Origin: an uncultured Lachnospiraceae bacterium
GTDB lineage: Bacteria; Bacillota; Clostridia; Lachnospirales; Lachnospiraceae
Length of the DNA: 64,000 nt
Assembly: GCA_947629865.1 (NCBI GenBank)
Contig: CANRFJ010000015.1
Span: 1 to 64,000, forward strand
Direction: 5' to 3'
The notes beneath the pieces were generated by a model. It saw only the letters and a program-made list of their open reading frames with translations, did not search any database and was not told the origin of the DNA. The translations under genes and the position numbers were made by a program. Below, piece by piece: positions 50,696 to 59,771 of the stretch; the stretch's first letter is position 1, and every line of letters starts with the position of its first letter.

Positions 50696-50842
50696 GGCTT
50701 CTTCCCTCCATTGAGAATCCGATGTCTCGGTTGAAAACAGTATATATCAGCGCCGTCGGAATGTCAATTGCCGCACAGTTCGGATATGCAGTCTTTACAG
50801 TCCGGATATGCAGTCCGGCTTATATTTTTTTGGCATAAATAC

Positions 50843-50871
50843 TTGCCATAATTACATTTTTGTGGTAATCT
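50843..50871 (+). promoter_or_regulatory. promoter of the hyd leader
   Basis: TTGCCA (50843-50848), 17 bases, TAATCT (50866-50871). Transcription would start about 50878, just before the structured leader. Confidence 0.6.
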
Positions 50872-50894
50872 GTTTTTAAATAAATGGTCGTACT

Positions 50895-51021
50895 GACGTG
50901 CAAAGGTTTGTCCTGAGCGGGAAGGCGATAGGATAGAAATTCCTTCCTGCAAGAGTTCCCGTGTCACCGGGAGGAGGGAAATCTGTCGCAGCACGTCTGG
51001 CACAAGGCCGGGCGTTTTTTT
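50895..51021 (+). ncRNA. riboswitch-like attenuating leader of the hydrogenase-maturation operon
   Basis: GACGTGC (50895-50901) and GCACGTC (50991-50997) can close a 103-nt domain that contains a hairpin TCCCG/CGGGA (about 50956-50972) and a further TCCT/AGGA (about 50911-50934) pairing. The 3' strand of that closing stem overlaps ACGTCTGG (50993-51000), which alternatively pairs with CCGGGCGT (51008-51015, two G-U pairs) and is followed by T7 (51015-51021): an intrinsic terminator. The two structures are mutually exclusive, the design of a transcription-attenuating riboswitch. No class I know (cobalamin, SAM, TPP, FMN, T-box, lysine, moco, glycine, preQ1) has this core by eye. The ligand is unknown. 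Confidence 0.6.
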
Positions 51022-51113
51022 CGTCTTGTGGGAAATCCTGTCTCTGTGGGACAGAAACGGTTCCCGAACCTGGAAAGCGCCTATGCAGAAAAAAAAGAAG
51101 AACGGAGGTTACT

Positions 51114-51362
51114 ATGGAGGATAAGAGACTTGCCCTAATCGGCATTATTGTGGAGGACGGTGAGGCCGCCGAACAGATCAACGGAATTTTACACGAGTAC
51201 CGGGAGTATATGGTAGGGCGTATGGGGGTACCGTACCGGGAGCGGAACTTATCGGTAATCAGCGTGATACTGGACGCTGAGAGCGATATCATCAGCGCGG
51301 TTTCCGGCAAACTCGGAATGGTAGAGGGCGTCAGCACAAAGACAATCTACGCCACCAAGTAG
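51114..51362 (+). CDS. putative iron-only hydrogenase system regulator (TM1266 type)
   Basis: 82-aa ferredoxin-like ACT/NikR-C-like small protein with MEDKRLALIGIIVEDGEAAEQINGILHEYREYMVGRMGVPYRERNL, SVISVILDAESDIISAVSGKLG and VEGVSTKTIYA. It matches the TM1266-type family that accompanies [FeFe]-hydrogenase maturation genes; a regulatory role is presumed in the family name only. ATG 51114 lies after GGAGG (51104-51108). It is separated from hydG by 59 bases with GGAGG before the latter, so both are one operon under the leader RNA upstream. Confidence 0.88.
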   Translation: MEDKRLALIGIIVEDGEAAEQINGILHEYREYMVGRMGVPYRERNLSVISVILDAESDIISAVSGKLGMVEGVSTKTIYATK

Positions 51363-51421
51363 CGGCGGGAAATTTACAGAAGCGGCATGAGACGACAAGC
51401 GCTTCGGAATGGAGGATAAAA

Positions 51422-52846
51422 ATGTTTCAATATAACCCAAAATCAAGTGTTGCCGATGAATTTATCAACGACGCGGAGATCCGGGAGTCGCTGGCATATG
51501 CGGAAGAAAACAAGGCGAATAAAGAAGTGATCGACGCCATTTTGAAAAAGGCGAGGGAGATGAAGGGAATTTCCCACAAGGAGGCCGCTGTGCTCCTGGA
51601 GTGTGAGCTGGAGGAGGAAAACAGGGAAATCGAGAAACTGGCTAAGGAGATCAAGGAGCGGTTTTACGGCAAGCGCATTGTCATGTTTGCCCCGCTTTAC
51701 CTCTCCAATTACTGTATCAACGGCTGCCTGTACTGCCCCTATCATCTGAAGAACAAGCACATTGCCCGAAAAAAACTGACACAGGAGGAAATCCGCCAGG
51801 AGGTCATTGCCCTTCAGGATATGGGACACAAGCGTCTGGCCATTGAGGCGGGCGAGGATCCGGTCAACAATCCGCTGGAGTATATACTGGAGAGCATAAA
51901 GACCATCTACAGCATCAAGCACAAGAACGGAGCTATCCGCCGAGTCAACGTCAATATCGCAGCCACTACGGTTGAGAATTACAAAAAATTAAAGGAAGCC
52001 GGTATCGGAACCTATATTTTGTTCCAGGAGACCTACAACCGCGAGGCCTATGAGAAGCTTCACCCCACCGGTCCGAAGAAGGATTACGCCTATCACACGG
52101 AGGCCATGGATCGCGCCATGGAGGCCGGTATTGATGATGTGGGCTGCGGTGTTTTGTTCGGTCTGGATATGTACCGGTACGAACTGGTGGGCATCATTAT
52201 GCACGCAGAGCATCTGGAGGCAAAATTCGGCGTCGGCCCCCACACGATCAGTGTGCCGCGGGTATGTCCGGCCGACGACATTGATCCGGGTGAATTTGAC
52301 AATAGCCTGTCCGATGAGATTTTCCAGAAAATCGTGGCAGTCCTGCGTATCGCAGTGCCCTATACCGGCATGATTGTATCTACCAGAGAGTCGCAAAAGA
52401 GCCGCGAGAAGGTGTTAGACCTCGGTATCAGTCAGATAAGCGGCGGCTCCCGCACCAGTGTGGGCGGCTATGTGGAAGAAGAACCGGAGGAGGAGAACTC
52501 CGCGCAGTTTGATGTGAGCGACCGACGCACCCTGGATCAGGTTGTGAGCTGGCTGTTTGATCTGGGATATATTCCGAGCTTCTGCACCGCCTGCTACCGC
52601 GAGGGACGCACCGGCGACCGCTTTATGAAGCTGCTGAAATCCGGTCAGATTGTCAACTGCTGTCAGCCGAACGCATTGATGACGCTGAAGGAATATCTGG
52701 AGGACTACGCTTCGCCGGAGACAAAGGCAAAAGGCGAGAAGATTATTCGGGAGCAGCTGGAGGTAATTACCAATCCGACCGTGAAGGAAAAGGCGAAGGA
52801 ATATATCGAGAACATACACAATGGACAGAGGGATTTCCGGTTCTGA
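51422..52846 (+). CDS. hydG: [FeFe]-hydrogenase maturase HydG
   Basis: 474-aa radical SAM tyrosine lyase that makes the CO/CN-bearing iron synthon of the H-cluster. The SAM cluster is C98-x3-C102-x2-C105 (CINGCLYC) following APLYLSNY. The C-terminal auxiliary cluster is C388-x2-C391 (CTACYREGRTGDRFM) with C413 (NCCQPNA), diagnostic of HydG against ThiH. Also visible are EAGEDP, VNVNIAATT, ETYNREAYEKLHPTGPK and SGGSRTSVGGY. HydE, HydF and hydrogenase genes are not in this window. ATG after GGAGG. Ends in a strong terminator pair. Confidence 0.97.
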   Translation: MFQYNPKSSVADEFINDAEIRESLAYAEENKANKEVIDAILKKAREMKGISHKEAAVLLECELEEENREIEKLAKEIKERFYGKRIVMFAPLYLSNYCINGCLYCPYHLKNKHIARKKLTQEEIRQEVIALQDMGHKRLAIEAGEDPVNNPLEYILESIKTIYSIKHKNGAIRRVNVNIAATTVENYKKLKEAGIGTYILFQETYNREAYEKLHPTGPKKDYAYHTEAMDRAMEAGIDDVGCGVLFGLDMYRYELVGIIMHAEHLEAKFGVGPHTISVPRVCPADDIDPGEFDNSLSDEIFQKIVAVLRIAVPYTGMIVSTRESQKSREKVLDLGISQISGGSRTSVGGYVEEEPEEENSAQFDVSDRRTLDQVVSWLFDLGYIPSFCTACYREGRTGDRFMKLLKSGQIVNCCQPNALMTLKEYLEDYASPETKAKGEKIIREQLEVITNPTVKEKAKEYIENIHNGQRDFRF

Positions 52847-52853
52847 CGGAGAG

Positions 52854-52892
52854 AAAAATCCCGCTCTGTATCACACAGGGCGGGATTTTTTT
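52854..52892. terminator. bidirectional terminator between hydG and paaK
   Basis: AAAAATCCCGC and CTGT pair with ACAG and GCGGGATTTTT; T7 follows on the plus strand and A5 precedes, so it can serve both convergent genes. Confidence 0.93.
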
Positions 52893-52904
52893 AGGTATTA
52901 TGAG

Positions 52905-52926
52905 CGGCGTTCAGTCGCCGTTTTTT
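52905..52926 (+). terminator. second terminator after hydG, overlapping the end of paaK
   Basis: CGGCG (52905-52909) and CGCCG (52916-52920) with T6 immediately after. The T tract includes the first bases of the paaK stop codon complement. Confidence 0.8.
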
Positions 52927-54232
52927 AGTTCTGGTACAGATTTCTCTTGTCAATGACTCTCACTGCCTTGCCCTCGCTTCTGGCGATGGTCTTCGGCTCC
53001 ACCAGCGTGACGTCCGCCAGAATACCGAGCATGGCCTTCAGGCCGGACACAAGTTTTTTGCGGGCCAGTTCACGGTCAAAGGCGGCGTCGGCGGCCATAA
53101 CCGGCGTCAGTTCTACCTGTACTTCGATGTTGTCGCTGTTTTTCTTGCGGGTGACAATAATCTGGTAATTGGCGGCAAAGCCCTGGTTGATGAGAACCGT
53201 CTCAATCTGAGAGGGGAACACATTCACGCCCTTGACAATCAGCATATCGTCGCTCCGTCCCATCGGCTTCGACATCTTCACATGGGTGCGGCCGCAGGAA
53301 CATTTCTTGCGGCTCAGCACACAGATGTCCCTGGTGCGGTAGCGGAGCAGGGGGAAGGCCTCTTTGGTGATACAGGTAAATACCAGCTCGCCTTTTTCTC
53401 CGTCCGGCAGAACCTCTCCTGTGGCCGGATCGATGACCTCGGCAATGAAATGATCCTCGTTGATGTGCATACCGGTCTGCTCGCTGCACTCAAAAGAGAC
53501 GCCCGGGCCGGAGATCTCGGTGAGGCCGTATATATCATAGGCTTTGATGCCAAGAGATTTTTCGATGTCGCGGCGCATCTCCTCAGTCCACGCCTCGGCG
53601 CCAAAGATGCCGGCCTTCAATTTGATTTTGTCCTGTACGCCACGCTCGTGTATGGCCTCGCCCAGATAGGCGGCGTAGGAGGGAGTACAGCATAGAATCG
53701 TAGCCTGCAAATCCGTCATAAACTGAATCTGTCGGTCTGTATTTCCGGAGGACATCGGCAGAGTCAGCGAGCCTACCTTGTGCGATCCGCCGTTTAGTCC
53801 CGGCCCTCCGGTAAAGAGCCCATAGCCGTAGCAGACGTGCACTACGTCGTCCTTTGTGCCTCCGGCGGCCATGATGGCGCGGGCGCAGCACTCATCCCAT
53901 AAATCAATATCGTGCTGGGTATAAAAAGCCACCACCCGGCGGCCGGTCGTGCCGCTGGTGGATTGGATGCGCACACAGTCGCTCAGGGGCCTTGCCAGCA
54001 GGCCGTAGGGATAGGCGTCCCGCAAATCGTCCTTTGTCAGAAACGGGAGTTTATGTAAATCGTCCACTGATTTAATATCTCCCGGTTCCACGCCTTTGTT
54101 CTCCATTCGCTTCCGGTAATACAGCACGTTGTCATATACATATTGAACCTGCTTTACCAGACGCTCGTTCTGCCAGGCCAGGATCTGGTCTCTGGAAGCG
54201 CACTCAATGTCTTCCTGATAATAATTACCCAT
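52925..54232 (-). CDS. paaK: phenylacetate-CoA ligase
   Basis: 435-aa adenylate-forming enzyme that activates phenylacetate or related aryl acids with ATP and CoA. The P-loop-like A3 motif is IQSTSGTTGRRVVAFYT, with YDIYGLTEISGPGVSFEC (A5), FPLLRYRTRDICVL (A7/A8 hinge) and SDDMLIVKGVNVFPSQIE. The zinc-like CSCGRTHVK lies in the C-terminal domain. The start is 54232 (MGNYYQED) with GGAGG 10 bases upstream, 7 residues inside the longer frame. In gut Clostridia such enzymes serve aromatic amino-acid fermentation, not aerobic phenylacetate breakdown. No partner genes adjoin. Confidence 0.93.
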   Translation of the reverse strand: MGNYYQEDIECASRDQILAWQNERLVKQVQYVYDNVLYYRKRMENKGVEPGDIKSVDDLHKLPFLTKDDLRDAYPYGLLARPLSDCVRIQSTSGTTGRRVVAFYTQHDIDLWDECCARAIMAAGGTKDDVVHVCYGYGLFTGGPGLNGGSHKVGSLTLPMSSGNTDRQIQFMTDLQATILCCTPSYAAYLGEAIHERGVQDKIKLKAGIFGAEAWTEEMRRDIEKSLGIKAYDIYGLTEISGPGVSFECSEQTGMHINEDHFIAEVIDPATGEVLPDGEKGELVFTCITKEAFPLLRYRTRDICVLSRKKCSCGRTHVKMSKPMGRSDDMLIVKGVNVFPSQIETVLINQGFAANYQIIVTRKKNSDNIEVQVELTPVMAADAAFDRELARKKLVSGLKAMLGILADVTLVEPKTIARSEGKAVRVIDKRNLYQN

Positions 54233-54383
54233 AAGTTTTGTTCCTCCATTCATACATTCTCCAATGATATAACGCTTGTAACCTGTTATCTATTTTATCA
54301 CAGACACCATAGAGGGGGCAAGGAAGAATTCAAAGGCGCATTGCCCGATTCCGACCTCCGGCCCGAAATCGGTAAAAACAGCG

Positions 54384-54420
54384 GAAAAATAACCTCCCTG
54401 GCGAAATGCCAGGGAGGTTA
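54384..54420 (-). terminator. terminator of the cold-shock gene
   Basis: TAACCTCCCTGGC and GCCAGGGAGGTTA form a perfect 13-bp stem (54390-54420). The T tract (TTTTT) is on the minus strand, so it ends the csp transcript. On the plus strand the T tract is missing. Confidence 0.9.
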
Positions 54421-54491
54421 CGTTACAACCAATTGTCATTTTTAACTTTTACATACTGCTTATATATAAAAATTAGTCCACTAGAATTCGA

Positions 54492-54689
54492 TTATAACTT
54501 TGTTACGTTTGCAGCCTGAGGACCTTTTTCGCCATCGATCACTTCAAACTCAACTTCGTCGCCTTCGTCTAATACTTTGAAGCCGTCCATCTGTAAAGCG
54601 GAGAAGTGTACGAATACGTCATTTCCTTCTTCATCGGAAATAAATCCGAATCCTTTTTTGGCATTAAACCATTTTACTGTACCTTTCAT
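54492..54689 (-). CDS. cold-shock protein
   Basis: 65-aa CspA-family single-domain OB-fold RNA chaperone: [17 protein letters not shown] with RNP1 (KGFGFI), [10 protein letters not shown] with RNP2 (VFVHF) and [10 protein letters not shown] at the end. ATG 54689 has AGGAGG upstream. Its leader (about 40 bases) is short and no cold-shock thermosensor fold was recognised. The gene stands alone with its own promoter and terminator. Confidence 0.97.
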   Translation of the reverse strand: MKGTVKWFNAKKGFGFISDEEGNDVFVHFSALQMDGFKVLDEGDEVEFEVIDGEKGPQAANVTKL

Positions 54690-54733
54690 TGTGTTTTGCC
54701 TCCTAAAGAAATAAAAATTTTTAACACAATCTA

Positions 54734-54762
54734 ACCATATCACAACCTACGGCAAAAGTCAA
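54734..54762 (-). promoter_or_regulatory. promoter of the cold-shock gene
   Basis: Read on the minus strand: TTGACT, 17 bases, TATGGT. The plus-strand complements lie at 54757-54762 and 54734-54739. Confidence 0.6.
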
Positions 54763-54879
54763 AAAGAATTTTGCATTACAGGGAAAAATGTGGTACTGTA
54801 TAAATATTGGAAGAATCTGTGAAAATAATACCATGATAGAATGAATACGCACCGGAAGCGGCGCAGAAATGAGGAAAGT

Positions 54880-57801
54880 ATGGATATAAAAAATTGCAAG
54901 GCATACAGATTAATCGAGAGACAGAGCCTGACAGAACTCAACAGCGAGGGATATCTGCTGGAACACGAGAAGACGAAAGCCAGGGTGGTTCTGATACAGA
55001 ATGACGACGACAACAAGGTATTTACCATCGGCTTCCGCACTCCGCCCAAAGATTCCACGGGGGTGGCGCATATCGTGGAGCACACGGTGCTGTGCGGCTC
55101 CAGGAAATTTCCGGTGAAGGATCCGTTCATTGAACTGGTCAAGGGATCGCTCAATACCTTTCTCAACGCCATGACTTATCCGGACAAGACCGTGTATCCG
55201 GTGGCCAGCTGCAATGACAAGGATTTCCAGAATCTGATGAATGTGTATCTTGACGCCGTGTTTTATCCGAATATATACCGAGAGGAAAAAATATTCCGTC
55301 AGGAGGGCTGGCACTATGAGATGGAGAGCCCGGAGTCTCCTCTGAAGTGCAACGGCGTGGTGTTTAACGAGATGAAGGGCGTTTTCTCCTCTCCGGATCA
55401 GCTGCTGGCCCGCAATATCCAGCAGTCCTTGTTTCCGGACACGGCATACGGAGTGGAGTCCGGAGGGCTTCCGTCCGACATACCGGAGCTGACATGGCAG
55501 GAATTTCTGGATTTCCACAGGAAATATTATCACCCCTCCAACAGTTATATCTACCTTTACGGGGACATGGATATGGAGGAGAAACTGAACTGGATTGACA
55601 GGGAATATCTGAGCCATTTTGACTATCTCGATGTGGATTCCCACATCGCATTACAGGAATCCTTTGCGGAGCGGAAGGAGGAGTACGGCTTTTATTCCGC
55701 CGTAGATGGAGAGGAGACGGAGGGAAAAAGTTATTTCAGCCTCAATATGGTGTGCGGCGATTCGCTTGACAGAAACCTGTACCGGGCGTTTCAGATCCTA
55801 GACCATGTGCTGATCCAGTCCGTGGGCGCGCCGTTAAAGCAGGCGCTGACAGATGCCGGTATCGGAAGCGAGATTACCGGCGGCTACGAGGAGAGCATCT
55901 GCCAGCCGTATTTTTCCATTATTGCGAAAAATGTCCGGACAGAGCAGAAAGAGGCCTTTCTGGACACGATAAAAACCACGCTGGAGACGCTGGCGGAGGA
56001 GGGGCTGAATGAGAAATCCCTGCGGGCGGCCATCAACGCCGCAGAGTTCCAATACAGGGAGGCGGATTTTGGCTCGTATCCCAGGGGCCTCATGTATGGC
56101 CTCCAGATTTTTGACAGTTGGCTTTATGATGACACAAAGCCCTTTATCCACATACGCGCCAACGACACGTTTGAATTTCTGAAAAAACAGATCGGAACCG
56201 GATATTTTGAAAATATTATCCGGACATATCTGTTAGACAATCCTCATACGAGTTTTGTCAGCATGGAGCCAAAGGTGGGGCTGACTGCCTTAATGGAAAA
56301 GGAGGAGCAGGACAGGCTGGAGAGTTACAGGGCGTCGTTGAGCCGGGAGCAGCTGGAGGAGATAGTGCAGAAAACCGCGGAGCTGAAGGCGTACCAGGAG
56401 GAGCCCACGCCGCCGGACAAACTGAAGTGTATTCCGCTTCTGACGCGCGAGGATATCGGGAAGAAAGCGCTTCCGTTTTCCAATGAGGAAAAGAGCATGG
56501 GAGGCTGTCCGGCGCTGCACCATGACATTTTTACCAATGGCATCAACTATATCCGCCTCGCCTTTGACGTGGGGGATCTGAGGGAATATGCTCCCTACCT
56601 GGGGCTTTTGTCCGAACTCCTTGGAGGCGTGGACACAGACGACCACGACAAGCTGGAGCTGAGCAATGAGATGCTTCTCCATGCGGGCGGGTATTCTGTG
56701 AATATAGGATATTACAACAACAGGAAGAAACCGCAGTTTGATATGCTCATGGAAGTGACAGTGAAGGTTTTGTACCGGGAGACCGCTTCCATGATGGAAA
56801 TTCTGCGCGAGATATTTACGACTTCCCATGTGGGAGATGAGAAGCGCCTGAGAGAGGTTATCGGCGAGAGCCGTTCCGGCAGGCAGGTGTCGTTGCAGTC
56901 GGCGGGACACAGCACGGCCGTGGGGCGGGCAATGTCGTATTTTCGGGATTCCGCCTATTACAGTGAGCAGTCGGGCGGCATCGGTTACTACGATTTCCTC
57001 TGCGATCTGGAGGAGCATTTTGACGAGAGGAAGGAAAATCTGGTACAGGTACTGGAGGAGCTTTTGAAAACGGTATTTACCAGGGAGCGTCTCCGCATCA
57101 GCCTCACAGCAGACGGGGAGGGGTACGGGGCGCTTGATGAAAATATTTCCGTTCTGCTGGACGGGCTCGGTCAGTCGGCAGAGAGACCGTCGGTGACGCC
57201 GGCCTGGGAGATTCCGGCCAGACAGAAAAACGAGGGCTTTGCCACGGCGGGCAAGGTTCAGTATGTGGCGAGGGCCGGATCGTATAGGGACAAGGACATC
57301 GCCTATAGCGGCATCTGTCGGGTAATGCGCACGATACTGAGTTATGATTACCTCTGGAACAGAGTCCGCGAAAAGGGCGGAGCCTACGGCGTGATGTGCA
57401 GTTTTTCCAGAGAGGGATACGGGTATATGGTGTCGTACCGCGATCCGAATCTGCCGGAGACGAATCAGGTATTTAAGGGAGTGCCGGACTATCTGCGCAG
57501 CTTTGAGGCAGACGAGCGGGAGATGATGAAATATATTATCGGCACGGTGAGCGATCTGGACACGCCACTGACGCCGAGGGCCAGGGGAACCCGTTCGTAC
57601 AGCGCCTACATGACCGGTCTGACAGAGGAGGAGGTGCAGCGGGAGCGTGACGAGGTTCTGTCGGCTGACGGGGAGAAGATTCGCAAAATGGCGGAACTGA
57701 TAGAGGCAATATTGTCGGACGGTTATATATGCGTGCTGGGAAGCGAGGAGAAGATAAAGCAGTCGGAGGATTTATTTGATACAGTGAGGACATTAGGTTG
57801 A
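54880..57801 (+). CDS. M16C peptidase (presequence protease-like)
   Basis: 973-aa insulinase-family metallopeptidase of the M16C (PreP/Cym1) type. The inverted zinc motif is H64-x2-E67-H68 (HIVEHTVLCGS), with the distal Glu region NEMKGVFSSPDQLLARN. Four homologous domains in one chain: catalytic N-domain, VAD-like (second), and two more, the last with FSREGYGYMVSYRDPN and the Arg/Tyr pair for substrate carboxylate. Intracellular, no signal peptide; probably clears peptides. ATG 54880 with GAGGA is preferred to ATG 54841, as it matches MDIKNCKAYRLIE at the usual family start. Confidence 0.92.
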   Translation: MDIKNCKAYRLIERQSLTELNSEGYLLEHEKTKARVVLIQNDDDNKVFTIGFRTPPKDSTGVAHIVEHTVLCGSRKFPVKDPFIELVKGSLNTFLNAMTYPDKTVYPVASCNDKDFQNLMNVYLDAVFYPNIYREEKIFRQEGWHYEMESPESPLKCNGVVFNEMKGVFSSPDQLLARNIQQSLFPDTAYGVESGGLPSDIPELTWQEFLDFHRKYYHPSNSYIYLYGDMDMEEKLNWIDREYLSHFDYLDVDSHIALQESFAERKEEYGFYSAVDGEETEGKSYFSLNMVCGDSLDRNLYRAFQILDHVLIQSVGAPLKQALTDAGIGSEITGGYEESICQPYFSIIAKNVRTEQKEAFLDTIKTTLETLAEEGLNEKSLRAAINAAEFQYREADFGSYPRGLMYGLQIFDSWLYDDTKPFIHIRANDTFEFLKKQIGTGYFENIIRTYLLDNPHTSFVSMEPKVGLTALMEKEEQDRLESYRASLSREQLEEIVQKTAELKAYQEEPTPPDKLKCIPLLTREDIGKKALPFSNEEKSMGGCPALHHDIFTNGINYIRLAFDVGDLREYAPYLGLLSELLGGVDTDDHDKLELSNEMLLHAGGYSVNIGYYNNRKKPQFDMLMEVTVKVLYRETASMMEILREIFTTSHVGDEKRLREVIGESRSGRQVSLQSAGHSTAVGRAMSYFRDSAYYSEQSGGIGYYDFLCDLEEHFDERKENLVQVLEELLKTVFTRERLRISLTADGEGYGALDENISVLLDGLGQSAERPSVTPAWEIPARQKNEGFATAGKVQYVARAGSYRDKDIAYSGICRVMRTILSYDYLWNRVREKGGAYGVMCSFSREGYGYMVSYRDPNLPETNQVFKGVPDYLRSFEADEREMMKYIIGTVSDLDTPLTPRARGTRSYSAYMTGLTEEEVQRERDEVLSADGEKIRKMAELIEAILSDGYICVLGSEEKIKQSEDLFDTVRTLG

Positions 57802-57819
57802 AAAGAGGGGACAGAAGAC

Positions 57820-58725
57820 ATGGAAAAACAATTTAAGTCGGGTTTTGTCACACTGGTGGGCCGCCCCAACGTGGGGAAATCTACTCTGATGAACCGGATC
57901 ATCGGACAGAAGATTGCCATTACTTCCAGCAAGCCGCAGACGACGAGAAACCGGATTCAGACGGTGTACCACGACGAGCGGGGACAGATCGTATTTCTAG
58001 ACACGCCGGGCATACACAAAGCAAAGAATAAACTGGGAGAATATATGGTGAACGTGGCGGAGCGGTCGTTCCGTGATGTGGATCTGGTACTCTGGCTGGT
58101 GGAGGCCACGGATTTTGCAGGCAAGGGCGAGCGCCACATCGCCGAGGCGCTGGAGAAGGTGTCCGCGCCTGTCATTCTCGTGATGAATAAAATTGATACG
58201 GTGAAGAAGGAGGAACTCCTTCACTGCATCGACGTCTACAGGACGCTCCTTGATTTTGCGGAAATCGTTCCGGTCTCCGCAAAGACGGGCGAGTGCGTGG
58301 ACGAGTTGCTGTCCGTCATGTTCAAATATCTTGAGGAGGGGCCGGCGTATTATGACGAGGAGACGGTGACAGACCAGCCGGAGCGCCAGATAGTAGCGGA
58401 GCTGGTGCGGGAGAAGGCGCTGCGTCTGCTGTCGGACGAGATACCCCACGGCATTGCCGTCTCGGTCGAGCAGATGAAAGAGAGGCCGGGGCGCGGGGGC
58501 CTGACGGACATCGACGCCACAATCGTCTGCGAAAAAGATTCCCACAAGGGTATCATCATCGGAAAGCAGGGAGCCATGCTGAAGAAAATCGGAAGCAGCG
58601 CCCGTAAGGAGATTGAAGATTTTTTACAGTGTCGGGTTAATCTGAAACTCTGGGTAAAGGTGCGCAAAGACTGGCGCGACAGCGACATACAATTGAAGAA
58701 TTTCGGCTACCGCGACACGGAGTAG
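57820..58725 (+). CDS. era: GTPase Era
   Basis: 301-aa essential GTPase that binds the 3' end of 16S rRNA in 30S assembly. G1 is GRPNVGKSTLMN, G3 DTPGIHKAKNKLGEYM, G4 NKID, G5 SAKTG. The C-terminal KH domain (RVNLKLWVKVRKDWRD, IIGKQGAMLKKIGSSARKEIE) is intact. The ATG is 18 bases after the M16C stop with GAGGGGA. It leads the era, small gene, recO cluster common in Firmicutes. Confidence 0.97.
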   Translation: MEKQFKSGFVTLVGRPNVGKSTLMNRIIGQKIAITSSKPQTTRNRIQTVYHDERGQIVFLDTPGIHKAKNKLGEYMVNVAERSFRDVDLVLWLVEATDFAGKGERHIAEALEKVSAPVILVMNKIDTVKKEELLHCIDVYRTLLDFAEIVPVSAKTGECVDELLSVMFKYLEEGPAYYDEETVTDQPERQIVAELVREKALRLLSDEIPHGIAVSVEQMKERPGRGGLTDIDATIVCEKDSHKGIIIGKQGAMLKKIGSSARKEIEDFLQCRVNLKLWVKVRKDWRDSDIQLKNFGYRDTE

Positions 58726-58821
58726 GCGGCGCTGGAATAAAGTGCCAGCATAGAGGCGGGCGACCGGGGAAATCCTACTGTCAGAGGAGAGAAAGAGAGA
58801 TACGACAGGAGGAAGAAGGTC

Positions 58822-58986
58822 ATGGAACAGGAAGAAGAATACTGGGAGAATTTTGTCCGCACGGGGCGGGTGGCAGATTATCTGGAGTATGCAAGGATGA
58901 GCCATACAAATTCGGTTAAAGAGGAGAGGGGACAGCGTGAAGGAACGAGTGACGGGGATGGTGCTCTCGGCAGCCGCCATCGGTGA
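58822..58986 (+). CDS. 54-aa protein between era and recO
   Basis: Small acidic protein (MEQEEEYWENFVRTGRVADYLEYARM) encoded between era and recO, where Bacillus has yqzL and Clostridia often have a comparable short gene. AGGAGGAAGAAGGT precedes the ATG. It overlaps the recO start by 50 bases in another frame; translational coupling is probable. The start of the peptide (E-x-W-E-x-F-x-x-T-G-x-V-x-D-Y-L) looks conserved in type; the C-terminus, which overlaps recO, looks random. Function unknown. Confidence 0.6.
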   Translation: MEQEEEYWENFVRTGRVADYLEYARMSHTNSVKEERGQREGTSDGDGALGSRHR

Positions 58987-59662
58987 ACAGGATAAGCGCG
59001 TGGTTCTTCTGACGAAGGAGAGAGGGCGTATCGCCGCTTTCGCCAGGGGAGCGAGGCGTCCAAGGAGCCCCCTCTCGGCTTCCACAGAACCCTTTACCTT
59101 CGGGGAATTTTTTATCTACCGGGGGCGGGATTCCTATAGCATTGAACAGGTGGAGGTCAAAAATTTTTTTCCGGAGCTGAGGCGCGATCTGGACGCTCTC
59201 TACATGGCGCTCTACTTCTGCGAGGTGGCGTCTTATTTTACCAGAGAGGGCATGGAGGCGAAGACGGAACTGAACCTTCTGTATCTGTCCCTTCGGGCGC
59301 TGACTGTGCCATCGCTCCCCCGCAAACTGGTTCGTTACATATATGAATTCCGGATACTGGCCGTGGAGGGCGTGGCGCCGCGGATTTTTTCCTGCATACG
59401 GTGCGAGGGGACGGAAGGCCTCCATCATTTTCATGTGGGAGAGGCGGGGATCGTCTGCGACAGTTGTCACGACGGCCGGAGTGGTATCACGATTTCAGAG
59501 ACGGCTATTTATACGCTTCAGCGCATTGTGTCGGCGCCGCTGGAGAAGCTTTACACTTTCTCCGTGAGCGACGGCGTACTGGCGGAGCTTGAGCAGGTGG
59601 TCGGGCGTTACTTCTCCGCCTCCACCGACCGGAAATTCCAGTCTCTTTCCATGCTGGAGTAA
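58937..59662 (+). CDS. recO: DNA repair protein RecO
   Basis: 241-aa RecO, which loads RecA with RecR at gaps. N-terminal OB fold (VTGMVLSAAAIGEQDKRVVLLTKERGRIAAFARGARRPRSPLS), helical middle (YEFRILAVEGVAPRIFSC) and the C4 zinc finger CIRC...CDSC (residues about 154-175). GTG start at 58937 with GGAGAGGGG about 6 bases upstream; it lies inside the preceding small gene. Length is normal. Confidence 0.95.
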   Translation: MKERVTGMVLSAAAIGEQDKRVVLLTKERGRIAAFARGARRPRSPLSASTEPFTFGEFFIYRGRDSYSIEQVEVKNFFPELRRDLDALYMALYFCEVASYFTREGMEAKTELNLLYLSLRALTVPSLPRKLVRYIYEFRILAVEGVAPRIFSCIRCEGTEGLHHFHVGEAGIVCDSCHDGRSGITISETAIYTLQRIVSAPLEKLYTFSVSDGVLAELEQVVGRYFSASTDRKFQSLSMLE

Positions 59663-59771
59663 ACGATTTTCCGCGGCAGAAAATCCCATGTGGGGATAAT
59701 GGTATTTTTTCTTGAAAAATCCGCTTCAAAATAGTACAATAGGAAAAGAATTTATTTTGGAGGGTACGAAT

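Noticed and set aside
50895..51021. Cobalamin, TPP, SAM or T-box leader before hydG
   Set aside because: The respective core sequences (B12 box, CTGAGA with ACCTGATCTGG, GAGGGACTGGCCC, GGGTGGNACCGCG) are not present. The structure itself is kept as an unassigned leader.
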